From Pseudomonas hygromyciniae (GTDB lineage Bacteria > Pseudomonadota > Gammaproteobacteria > Pseudomonadales > Pseudomonadaceae): a stretch of DNA of 64,000 nucleotides. Under the pieces are notes generated by a model. That model saw only the letters and a program-made list of their open reading frames with translations. It searched no databases and was not told the DNA's origin. The position numbers and the translations under genes were made by a program. Positions 18,165 to 25,915 of this stretch are shown here, piece by piece (position 1 is the first letter of the stretch; each line of letters begins with the position of its first letter). The stretch covers positions 5,950,501 through 6,014,500 of the forward strand of contig NZ_CP070506.1 in assembly GCF_016925675.1 (NCBI RefSeq). The letters are read 5' to 3'.

Positions 18165-18812
18165 ATGTACACACCCCGCGCCTTCGCCCTCGACGATTTG
18201 CCCGAACTGCACCAACTGATCCAGCACACCCGCCTGGCCCAGTTGGTGACCGTTGGCGAACAGGGCCTGCAAGCCAGCCACCTGCCGTTACTGCTCAAGC
18301 CCGATGAAGGACCCCATGGCACCCTCTACGGGCACCTGGCCAAGGCCAACGGGCAATGGCAAGACCTGCAGCGCGGCGGCCAGGCGCTGGTGATTTTTGC
18401 CGGTGCCCAAGCCTATGTCAGCCCGAGCTTTTACCCGGCCAAGGCGGAACACGGCAAAGTGGTGCCGACCTGGAATTACCTTGCGGTCCACGCCTACGGT
18501 CAAGCCGATGTGTTCACCGATGCCGAGCGCTTGCTGGCCCTGGTCAGCGCCCTGACCGACCGCCACGAATCGGCGCGCGCACAGCCGTGGAAAGTCAGCG
18601 ACGCCCCGGCCGACTACATTGAGGGCATGCTCAAGGCCATCGTCGGCTTCGCCCTGCCCATTGAGCGCTTGCAGGGCAAGCGCAAACTCAGCCAGAACCG
18701 CAGCGCAGCAGACATTGCCGGCGTGCGTGACGGTCTGGCCGCCAGCCCCGATGTACGCGACCAGACCCTCGCCCGCTTCATCCCCCAAGGAGCCCCCCAT
18801 GCACCCGATTGA
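18165..18812 (+). CDS. PaiB-like FMN-binding protein
   Basis: A 215-residue protein of the FMN-binding negative transcriptional regulator (PaiB) family, a pyridoxamine-oxidase-like split barrel. Recognisable segments are ASHLPLLLKPDEG near residue 40-55 and the signature AEHGKVVPTWNYLAVHAYG near 95-115. AAGGA lies before ATG 18165. It is divergent from the MocR regulator and overlaps the acetyltransferase at 18799 by 14 bases. The Bacillus paiAB pair likewise joins this family to an acetyltransferase. Confidence 0.85.
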   Translation: MYTPRAFALDDLPELHQLIQHTRLAQLVTVGEQGLQASHLPLLLKPDEGPHGTLYGHLAKANGQWQDLQRGGQALVIFAGAQAYVSPSFYPAKAEHGKVVPTWNYLAVHAYGQADVFTDAERLLALVSALTDRHESARAQPWKVSDAPADYIEGMLKAIVGFALPIERLQGKRKLSQNRSAADIAGVRDGLAASPDVRDQTLARFIPQGAPHAPD

Positions 18813-19245
18813 AATCCGCCCGGTCAGCGCAGCCGATCATGCCGCCTGGTTGTCGCTGTGGCAGGCGTACCTGCGTTTCTACAACACCGAGCTGCCAGAC
18901 GCGGTCAGCGCCAGCACCTGGCAACGCCTGATCGACCCCAACGAGCCGACGCACTCGGCCCTGGCCTGGCAGGATGGCAAGGCGCTGGGCATGGTCAATT
19001 TCATCTACCATCGCTCCAACTGGAGCATCGAGAATTCCTGCTACCTGCAGGATTTGCTGGTAGATCCGGCGCAACGCGGCAGTGGGATCGGCCGTAAACT
19101 GATCGAATTCGTCTACACCACCGCCAAGGCCGATGGTTGCTGCAAGGTCCATTGGTTGACCCACGAGAGCAATGCCACGGCGATTGCGTTATACGAACGC
19201 ATTGCCGAGCGCCCAGGTTTTATCCAGTTTCGCAAAGGCCTTTAA
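18799..19245 (+). CDS. GNAT N-acetyltransferase
   Basis: A 148-residue acetyl-CoA-dependent acetyltransferase. The acetyl-CoA loop is visible as DLLVDPAQRGSGIGRKLI (about residues 86-103), followed by the HWLTHESNATAIALYERIA helix typical of the fold. ATG 18799 has AAGGA upstream and begins MHPIEIRPVSAADH. It overlaps the PaiB-like gene, so the two are co-translated, and another GNAT gene follows after 10 bases. The substrate is unknown; an amine or amino acid is likely. Confidence 0.88.
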   Translation: MHPIEIRPVSAADHAAWLSLWQAYLRFYNTELPDAVSASTWQRLIDPNEPTHSALAWQDGKALGMVNFIYHRSNWSIENSCYLQDLLVDPAQRGSGIGRKLIEFVYTTAKADGCCKVHWLTHESNATAIALYERIAERPGFIQFRKGL

Positions 19246-19255
19246 GGAGAACAGC

Positions 19256-19927
19256 ATGTCGACTTCACTTGCAGACTGGAAAGGCGTCGCGGCGCCCAGC
19301 ACTCAACTGATCGAGGGGCGCTTCATCCGCCTGGAAAAACTCGACCCGTCCCGCCACGCCGATGGTCTGTGGCAAGCCCTGCAAGGCCCCGGCGCCGATC
19401 CCAAGCTGTGGGACTATTTGCCCTACGGCCCGTTTACCGAGCGCGCAGCCTTCGATGCCTGGCTGAACAATCACGCACTCAACAGCGACCCGTATTTTTT
19501 CAGCGTGATCGACCGTGCCAGCGGTGAGGTACAAGGCATTCTGAGCCTGATGTCCATCGTCCCGGCCCAAGGCCGCATCGAAATCGGTCACGTCACCTTT
19601 GGCGCTCCGATGCAGCGCTCACCGAAAAGCACCGAAGCGGTCTACCTGCTGGCCAGGCATTCCTTTGAACTGGGCTACCGCCGCCTGGAATGGAAGTGCA
19701 ACAACGCCAATGCCCGCTCCAAATACGCAGCCGAACGCCTGGGCTTCAGTTTTGAAGGGGTGTTCCGCCAGCACATGGTGGTCAAGGGACAAAACCGCGA
19801 TACCGCGTGGTATTCGATCCTGGATGGGGAGTGGCCGACGGTGGGTGCCGGGTTTGAGGCCTGGCTTGCCGATGCCAACCAGACGACAGATGGGCAGGTG
19901 AGAAGCCTGGCAGAGTGCCGGGCCTGA
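19256..19927 (+). CDS. GNAT acetyltransferase, RimJ/RimL-like
   Basis: A 223-residue protein of the Acetyltransf_3 group, with IEGRFIRLEKLDPSRHADGL at the start, IEIGHVTFG near the middle, and KCNNANARSKYAAERLGFSFEG near the end. AAGGAGA at 19244-19250 supports ATG 19256. It closes the operon with the PaiB-like and GNAT genes. The target could be a small amine or a protein N terminus; sequence does not say. Confidence 0.85.
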   Translation: MSTSLADWKGVAAPSTQLIEGRFIRLEKLDPSRHADGLWQALQGPGADPKLWDYLPYGPFTERAAFDAWLNNHALNSDPYFFSVIDRASGEVQGILSLMSIVPAQGRIEIGHVTFGAPMQRSPKSTEAVYLLARHSFELGYRRLEWKCNNANARSKYAAERLGFSFEGVFRQHMVVKGQNRDTAWYSILDGEWPTVGAGFEAWLADANQTTDGQVRSLAECRA

Positions 19928-20028
19928 TCCCACCTCAAGGCAGTAAAGATCAAAGCTGTCGAGCTTCGACGAGGCTGCTATGGCGGTGGGTCAGGCACCC
20001 ATAAGGGTTTCGTTGGATGGCGCTGAGG

Positions 20029-20928
20029 TCAGGCCAGCTTTTGCGCCAACACCGCGATGTGTTCCGGGCCAATCCCGCAGCAACCGCCCAAATGGCTGGC
20101 ACCGCGCGCCTGCCAGTCAGCCGCCCAATGCAGGTAACCGGGCGGGTCGAGGTCTTCGCGCAGCGGGTCCAGGCCATCGTTGGCCGTGGCTTGCTTGGGC
20201 TGCGGCGGGAAGGCGTTGGCGTAGGCGCCGATATGGATATCACGCCCCAGGCGCTCAAAGGTCTGCCGCGCGGCGTCAATCGCGGCGCCAATCACCTCCG
20301 GCTGGCTGCAGTTGAACAACAACACCTGCACACCCAACTGCGCCGCCGCTTCGGCTGCGTCTGCCACGGGTTCGCCCGAGCGCAGGCGTGGCACCTCATC
20401 GGTGTCTTCGTCGCGCAAGGTAAACGACAGCCAAAACGGTTTGCCGTCATCGGGCAGGCCGGCGTGGATGGCTCGGGCTTCGACGATGGAGCTTTGGGTT
20501 TCCGCCAGCCACAGATCGACATGAGGCCCCAGGCCCGCTACCAGCGGCGCCAGCAGCTCACTGACGCGACCGGCTTCAAACAGGTCAGGGCGATAGGAGC
20601 CAAACAACGGCGGCAAGGAGCCCGCCACACGTACCGCTTTGCCCGAGGCATCCACCGCCCGGCGCGCGAGTTCGCCCGCCAAGGCCGCCAGGGCCTGGCC
20701 TTCGGCGGCAAACCGCGCCTCACCGATATGGAACGGCACCACCGCATAGCTGTTGCTGGTGATGACATTGGCGCCGCTCTCGATATACGCCGCGTGCACC
20801 GCTTGCACCGCTTGCGGGGCTTCGCTCAAGGCCAGCGCAGACCACTCCGGCTGGCGAAACGGCGCGCCACGGCGCTGCAGTTCGCGGCCCATGCCACCGT
20901 CAAGAATCACTGTGTGTACTGCGCCCAT
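20029..20928 (-). CDS. Homocysteine S-methyltransferase (MmuM-like)
   Basis: Transfers a methyl group from S-methylmethionine (or SAM) to homocysteine, making methionine. The 299-residue protein starts MGAVHTVILDGGMGRELQRRG. Zinc ligands are the Cys in LLFNCSQPE and the paired Cys in GGCCGIGPEH. ATG 20928 is preferred because AAAAGG lies just upstream; ATG 20943 is an alternative. The gene is divergent from an ABC binding protein and permease, which may import the methyl donor. Confidence 0.88.
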   Translation of the reverse strand: MGAVHTVILDGGMGRELQRRGAPFRQPEWSALALSEAPQAVQAVHAAYIESGANVITSNSYAVVPFHIGEARFAAEGQALAALAGELARRAVDASGKAVRVAGSLPPLFGSYRPDLFEAGRVSELLAPLVAGLGPHVDLWLAETQSSIVEARAIHAGLPDDGKPFWLSFTLRDEDTDEVPRLRSGEPVADAAEAAAQLGVQVLLFNCSQPEVIGAAIDAARQTFERLGRDIHIGAYANAFPPQPKQATANDGLDPLREDLDPPGYLHWAADWQARGASHLGGCCGIGPEHIAVLAQKLA

Positions 20929-21039
20929 ATACCTTTTACTCATATGCTTATGAAAATAACTCACTATGAGAGTCGTTCTTATAACTATTTAATACGCACC
21001 TTCTGGTTATTAACAACCTCTTTTTTATTGGTATTCATC

Positions 21040-21858
21040 GTGAAATTTCCACCGCTGCTAGCCCTCGGCCTGACGATTCTGGCCTCTACCCAAGCCTTTG
21101 GCGGTGCCACTCTGGAGCGCATCGAGAAAAAGCAGGAACTGGTCGGCGTGCTGATGGAAAGCTACCCGCCGTTCTCATTTCTCAATGAGCAGAACCAACT
21201 CGATGGCTTCGACGTCGATGTGGCCAAGGCGGTCGCGCAAAAACTGGGTGTGAAGCTGCGCCTGGAAACGCCCTCCTGGGATGTGATCGCAGCCGGGCGC
21301 TGGAGCGGTCGTTACGATATATGCATCTGTTCGATGACCCCGAGCAAAGCCCGCGCCGAGGTATTTGACTTTCCGGTGCAGTACTACGCCTCACCGGCGG
21401 TGATCGTGGTCAATGCCCAAGACGACCGTATTCATGGCCCCAAGGACTTGAGCGGCAAGAAGGTCGGGCTTACCAGCGCCTCCAGCTATGAAAGCTACCT
21501 GAACAAAAACCTGGTGATCGAAGGCGCCGAAGACACGCAGTTGCAATACCCCTTCGAGGACGTGCAGATCGCGCCCTACGACACCGATAACGTGGCCTTC
21601 CAGGACCTCGGCCTGGGTGCAGGGGTGCGTCTGGACGCGATCCTCACCAACCTGGTGACCGCCCAGCCGCGCTTGACCGAGGACAAACGCTTCAAGCTCG
21701 CCGGGGAAGCGCTGTACTCGGAACCCAATTCGGTGGCGATCGAGAAAGGCGACCCGCAATGGGACAGCAAAGTGCGTGAAGTCTTCGCCCAGCTGAAACA
21801 GGACGGCACCTTGAGCAAGCTGTCGCAGAAATGGATCGGCGCCGATATCAGCCAATGA
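21040..21858 (+). CDS. Amino-acid-type ABC transporter, periplasmic binding protein
   Basis: A family 3 solute-binding protein. Starting at GTG 21040 gives a clean signal peptide (KFPPLLALGLTILASTQAFG) and 272 residues; ATG codons at 20944 and 20950 would add a second hydrophobic stretch and are less likely. Domain signs are LVGVLMESYPPFSFLNE, GFDVDVAKAVAQKLG, GRYDICICSMTPSKAR and the late DGTLSKLSQKWIG. No clear ribosome site precedes GTG. Its stop overlaps the permease start by four bases. The ligand is unknown; S-methylmethionine is suggested by the divergent methyltransferase. Confidence 0.8.
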   Translation: MKFPPLLALGLTILASTQAFGGATLERIEKKQELVGVLMESYPPFSFLNEQNQLDGFDVDVAKAVAQKLGVKLRLETPSWDVIAAGRWSGRYDICICSMTPSKARAEVFDFPVQYYASPAVIVVNAQDDRIHGPKDLSGKKVGLTSASSYESYLNKNLVIEGAEDTQLQYPFEDVQIAPYDTDNVAFQDLGLGAGVRLDAILTNLVTAQPRLTEDKRFKLAGEALYSEPNSVAIEKGDPQWDSKVREVFAQLKQDGTLSKLSQKWIGADISQ

Positions 21859-22685
21859 CCGCCTTTCCCCCACCTCCCAAGCCGGTGGCTAGCGAATCGC
21901 GGCTACAACGCCTCTTCGGTTTCCGCACCCGCCTGTACCTGACCTGGGCGGTGCTGTTCGCCCTGTTCGCGAGTTTTTTCCTGAGCTTTGACCTGAAGTT
22001 CTCGATCATCCTCGACAAGCTGCCCAACCTGCTGGGCCTGAGCCTGGCGCCCAGCGGCTTCCTGCAAGGCGCGGCGCTGACGTTGTTTCTGTGCCTGTGT
22101 TCAATCGCGGCTTCGTCAGTGCTGGGTTTTGTCACCGCGCTGGGACGCCTGTCGAAAAGCGCCGTTGCCTTTGGCATTGCCAGCTTCTATGCGTCGTTCT
22201 TTCGCGGCACACCGTTGCTGATCCAGATCCTATTGATCTACCTGGGCCTGCCCCAACTGGGCTTGGTCCCGGGCGCCATCGCCGCCGGGATCATCGCCTT
22301 GTCGCTCAACTACGGGGCTTACCTGAGCGAGATCTTCCGTGCCGGTATTCTCGGCGTGCCCCATGGCCAACGGGAGGCCGCCCTGGCCCTGGGCATGCGT
22401 GACAGCCTGATCTTCTGGCATGTCACCCTGCCACAAGCCATGCGTACGATCATTCCGCCCACCACTAACCAGTTCATCTCGATGCTCAAGGACTCGTCGC
22501 TGATTTCGGTGATGGGTGTCTGGGAAGTGATGTTTCTGGCGCAATCCTATGGCCGCTCCAGTTATCGCTACATCGAGATGCTGACCACTGCAGCGATCAT
22601 TTACTGGGTGTTGTCCATCGGCCTGGAACTGATCCAGGCCCGTATGGAGCGCCACTACGGCAAGGGTTATGTACGACGCGGCTAA
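21855..22685 (+). CDS. Amino-acid-type ABC transporter permease
   Basis: Inner-membrane permease of the polar amino-acid type, 276 residues with about five membrane segments. The EAA loop is visible in GQREAALALGMRDSLIFWHVTLPQA. It overlaps the binding-protein gene (ATGA). No ATP-binding subunit follows; the next genes are a HipA/HipB pair on the other strand, so the transporter must borrow an ATPase from elsewhere. Confidence 0.85.
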   Translation: MTAFPPPPKPVASESRLQRLFGFRTRLYLTWAVLFALFASFFLSFDLKFSIILDKLPNLLGLSLAPSGFLQGAALTLFLCLCSIAASSVLGFVTALGRLSKSAVAFGIASFYASFFRGTPLLIQILLIYLGLPQLGLVPGAIAAGIIALSLNYGAYLSEIFRAGILGVPHGQREAALALGMRDSLIFWHVTLPQAMRTIIPPTTNQFISMLKDSSLISVMGVWEVMFLAQSYGRSSYRYIEMLTTAAIIYWVLSIGLELIQARMERHYGKGYVRRG

Positions 22686-22688
22686 GCG

Positions 22689-22967
22689 TCAGCCCAGCGA
22701 ACGCCGCACCCTGACCACCCCCATCTGCAAGCCGAACGGACGGAACACAGCGTTCAACGACTTGAGCGTCTGATTACCCTCGCCATGCTCGATATGCACC
22801 AGCGTGCGCACGGAAATCTTGCACATCCTGGCAAACTGGCTCTGGTGCAGGCCCGTGACTTCTACGCGAAGGCGGCGTACCGCTTCGCCGATTTGCAGGG
22901 TGCCTTGGGCCAGGCCCTGCTCGATGCCCTGGATCAACAGGGCACGTGTATCCATGCTGACAGTCAT
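22689..22967 (-). CDS. HipB-like XRE-family antitoxin/repressor
   Basis: A 92-residue helix-turn-helix protein with HQSQFARMCKISVRTLVHIEHGEG as the DNA-binding core. ATG 22967 overlaps the hipA stop (ATGA), so translation is coupled. The gene order is hipA then hipB, the reverse of E. coli hipBA. It is the likely reader of the four operator repeats at 24301-24438. Confidence 0.8.
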   Translation of the reverse strand: MTVSMDTRALLIQGIEQGLAQGTLQIGEAVRRLRVEVTGLHQSQFARMCKISVRTLVHIEHGEGNQTLKSLNAVFRPFGLQMGVVRVRRSLG

Positions 22968-24277
22968 CGCAGCCCCCATTGCTGTAGACGTTGATCCAGT
23001 TTGCCGAGCGCGATCGCGGGGTGCTTCCAGGTTTCCTGGGGCAAACCACTGTCCACCAGGATGTCCGGCAACGCCCGCAAGTGTTCGGCGTCGGCGCGTA
23101 ACCGTTCAAAGGCTTGTTGCGGATCGACCAGGCCGTCCAGTGCGCTGCATACTCCTTGCCAGTCAATTTCACCGGCCACTTCCAGGCCCCTGGGCCACTT
23201 GGTGGTGCGGGTGATGCCCTCAGTATCCATGACCATGGGGGCCAAGTCATAAATCGGCGCCAGACGCATGGAGCCACGCTCGCGGATAATCGAAGTGTTA
23301 CGCCCGTGGTTATCTGAGTTGCCGAGGATTTTGTTGAGCAAGTCACGCCGCAAATACTCGGCGACCAAATCCGCAACGCCGTGCCCCTGACCGACCTGTC
23401 GCCAGTGTTCGGCAAGCATCTGCACGACCTCCAGATGATCCATATAACTGCCCGGCGTAATAACCCCCGCCAGTGAATAGATCGACTCGACGGCCAGCCG
23501 CTCGACGCCCGCTGGCGTGACATTACGGTCAAAACGCTGCATCCACAGGCTGGGTTTGTGCGCCTCTTCCAACGCCAGCCCTTGGGCGGCGACGGTTTCG
23601 ATACCCAGCGCCTGGAGCGCCTTGTAGTAGTGAAATTCGCTCCTGAGGATCGCTTGGTCGTTGAGGGTCGCGCCATTGCGGGCAAACTTGATAAACCAGT
23701 GTTGGGCGACCTCGGCGTCGGGAAGAACAGCGTCCGGATAGAGCCGGCCGTCGCGATTCTCGGCCATCAACAACTTCGGCGCTTCGCCGCCCGCCCCGGT
23801 CGCGCCACCAATGGCTTCGCCTTGCTCATAGGCATATTCCAGGAAGCCATTGTCGCGACTGACCACATCGTGACGGCTGAAGCCCACGGCGGGCCTGACA
23901 CCCAATGCCTCGACGGACTCCTTGATCCGCAGGTTGCCAATAGGCGACGGTGTGCAAAGGCCCAGTAGAAACAAATCGACGCTGACATCGTCCGGCTTGT
24001 CGGCGCCTACTCGCTGCATCAGGAAGCGTTTCGCCGCACCCGCCGGTGCAATGTCATGCAGGAAGGCGGGAGCCGCCTTGAGGAAGGTGACATCCCAACC
24101 CAGAGGAAACCGTCCACTCACCGCAGAACAAAAACCTTGTTCAATGTCGCCCAGGTGTTCAACGAGATAGTCCTGCCGATAGTGAAACCGACAGGGTCCA
24201 TCAAAACCTATTTGAGGCTCGGAAAACTCCAGCCGCATTGCGTCGTGCCAGTGGCCGGCATTAAAGATTTGCAACAT
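22964..24277 (-). CDS. HipA-family Ser/Thr kinase toxin
   Basis: A 437-residue HipA-type kinase. In E. coli, HipA phosphorylates glutamyl-tRNA synthetase and causes dormancy; the target here is unknown. The catalytic loop reads GNSDNHGRN (HipA DxHxKN with Arg for Lys) and the metal-binding motif is PIYDLAP. The N-terminal half includes SPIGNLRI and the FIKFARNG segment near the ATP site. ATG 24277 (MLQIFNAGHWHDAMRLEF) fits the family start, although no clear ribosome site precedes it. Four operator-like repeats lie immediately upstream. Confidence 0.85.
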   Translation of the reverse strand: MLQIFNAGHWHDAMRLEFSEPQIGFDGPCRFHYRQDYLVEHLGDIEQGFCSAVSGRFPLGWDVTFLKAAPAFLHDIAPAGAAKRFLMQRVGADKPDDVSVDLFLLGLCTPSPIGNLRIKESVEALGVRPAVGFSRHDVVSRDNGFLEYAYEQGEAIGGATGAGGEAPKLLMAENRDGRLYPDAVLPDAEVAQHWFIKFARNGATLNDQAILRSEFHYYKALQALGIETVAAQGLALEEAHKPSLWMQRFDRNVTPAGVERLAVESIYSLAGVITPGSYMDHLEVVQMLAEHWRQVGQGHGVADLVAEYLRRDLLNKILGNSDNHGRNTSIIRERGSMRLAPIYDLAPMVMDTEGITRTTKWPRGLEVAGEIDWQGVCSALDGLVDPQQAFERLRADAEHLRALPDILVDSGLPQETWKHPAIALGKLDQRLQQWGLR

Positions 24278-24300
24278 CAGGGAGTAAATGGTTTCCGTTG

Positions 24301-24438
24301 GCAATTTAATGCACCTTCGCCGAGTGAGACGGACTTGATTACGCAATATAGTGCATACATGGCCTACAGGCTTGCTCTATTTACGCAATAAAATGCATTC
24401 ATTGCGTTTTAATTGGATTAGAAATGCAATTAAATGCA
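24301..24438. promoter_or_regulatory. Array of four HipB-type operators at about 42-bp spacing
   Basis: Imperfect dyads of the form GCAATWWARTGCA occur at 24301-24313, 24343-24355, 24385-24397 and 24426-24438. Start-to-start distances are 42, 42 and 41 bases, four turns of B-DNA. The nearest site ends 23 bases before the hipA ATG. A related inverted sequence, TGCATTCATTGC (24394-24405), overlaps the third site. The array fills most of the gap between hipA and the divergent gene at 24580. Confidence 0.8.
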
Positions 24439-24579
24439 AATGAGGCCACCTACGTTAAACATGCGCGCATTCGGCCCAGACTAGAGACATCTCCCGCGCA
24501 CTACGCATACCGCCGCTGACAGTTATACGCTCGCCGCCTCGCTAAATTCCCGGCCTCACATATCAGAGGCTGGGACCTT

Positions 24580-25848
24580 ATGCCCTACACATCCACGCGA
24601 CTTGCCCTTGTCATCACCTTCGCGCTGAACACCATCAGCATTCCCATGGCCACAGCACGCGGGGATATGGAGCCGCCCAGCGACAGCGCGCGGGAACGCC
24701 CCGACCCCGCTACTGCCTTTTACTTTGCCGATCACGCCACCACCAGCAACGGCCGCAGCGTAGCCCGGGTGCTGGACAACGCCGTGGATCGGTTGATTGA
24801 GTCGGACTGGATGAGCGATCGGGATCTGGACCTGATCGCTCATGACGAGGAATATTTCAACGACCTGGCCCCCGGCAGGATAGGCGCGGTGCTTGAACAA
24901 CTGGCCGCCAGCCAGAATGCCAACCTGGGCAGCGCCACCCAGAACAGCTTGGTCCCGCTGCACGCCAGCCTGCTGGCGGCCATGCGCGAGGGGAGCGGCG
25001 ATGCCCCTGGGCGTTTCTGGTTCCAGGGCCTGGGCAGCGGCGCCAGCCTGGGTGGGCAGCACGGCAGCGCCGGCCTGCAACAACGTAACCGAGGCCTGGT
25101 GCTGGGTGCCGATTGGGCGGTAGACCATGCCTGGCGCGTGGGCGTCATGGGCGCAAAATCCACCAGCGACCTGAGTGCCAAACGCTTCAAGGCCGGGCTG
25201 GACAGCTGGCACCTGGGGGCTTACGCGATGCGCGACGACGGGCCGCTGGCGCTGCGCCTGGCAGCAATCCATAGCAGCCACGCAGGCCAGAACAAACGCA
25301 GTGTCGATTTTGATTTCATCGACCATCGCGAGCAGCTCAAGGGCAAGTACACCGCGCAAAGCCAGACTATTTTCAGCGAGCTGGGCTATCGCGTGGACCA
25401 CGGCAGTTTCACCGTCGAGCCGTTCGCCGGCGTAGGCTATCAGCGCTATCACCGCGAACGTTTCAAGGAAAAAGGCGGGCTTAGCGCCCTCAACGTCGGC
25501 GAGCAAACGCAACAGAATCTGAGCACCACCTTCGGCCTGCGCATGAGCAGCCTCTATGCGCTGGATAACCAGATGAGCCTTAAGCCTTACGTCAGTGCGA
25601 GCTGGAAGCATCTGTACGGCGATGTTGGCAGCAGCGTGCGCCAGTCCTCCGCGTGGGCGGATAAGAACGATTTCAACAGCGACTTCACCATCCAGGGCAC
25701 CTCCCTGAACCGTGACAGCCTGGCGTTGCAGGCCGGGCTGGGGCTGGCGGTCTCGGCCACGCAGAGCGTCGGCGTGACCTACACCGGCGACCTAGGCGCC
25801 CGCAGTACCAGCCAGGCGGTCATGGGGCAATGGACCCTGACCTTCTAA
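24580..25848 (+). CDS. Autotransporter-type outer-membrane beta-barrel protein
   Basis: A 422-residue protein with a signal peptide (MPYTSTRLALVITFALNTIS) and, from about residue 140, an autotransporter beta-domain: FWFQGLGSGASL, WRVGVMGAKSTSDL, KAGLDSWHLGAYAM, FSELGYRVDHG and VEPFAGVGYQRY, ending in GQWTLTF with terminal Phe. The region before the barrel is only about 110 residues and has no recognised passenger, so it is either a very short passenger or a stand-alone barrel. A minus-strand terminator follows its stop. Confidence 0.82.
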   Translation: MPYTSTRLALVITFALNTISIPMATARGDMEPPSDSARERPDPATAFYFADHATTSNGRSVARVLDNAVDRLIESDWMSDRDLDLIAHDEEYFNDLAPGRIGAVLEQLAASQNANLGSATQNSLVPLHASLLAAMREGSGDAPGRFWFQGLGSGASLGGQHGSAGLQQRNRGLVLGADWAVDHAWRVGVMGAKSTSDLSAKRFKAGLDSWHLGAYAMRDDGPLALRLAAIHSSHAGQNKRSVDFDFIDHREQLKGKYTAQSQTIFSELGYRVDHGSFTVEPFAGVGYQRYHRERFKEKGGLSALNVGEQTQQNLSTTFGLRMSSLYALDNQMSLKPYVSASWKHLYGDVGSSVRQSSAWADKNDFNSDFTIQGTSLNRDSLALQAGLGLAVSATQSVGVTYTGDLGARSTSQAVMGQWTLTF

Positions 25849-25857
25849 ATTGTGCGC

Positions 25858-25883
25858 AAAAAAAGGGGGGCACATGCCCCCCC
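25858..25883 (-). terminator. Strong rho-independent terminator of the pyc operon
   Basis: Read on the minus strand, GGGGGG and CCCCCC flank a short CATGTG loop and are followed by seven T. It lies 30 bases after the end of the biotin-carrying subunit gene and also separates it from the convergent autotransporter gene. Confidence 0.85.
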
Positions 25884-25915
25884 GAGGATTAAGCGGTAAT
25901 GTCGGAGGCTGTGTA

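Noticed and set aside
20017..21039. Extended N terminus of the ABC binding protein
   Set aside because: The extension lies antisense to the homocysteine methyltransferase gene and would put the signal peptide in mid-protein.
24394..24405. Fifth HipB operator
   Set aside because: TGCATTCATTGC resembles a site in reverse but is one base short and overlaps the third operator, so it was not counted.
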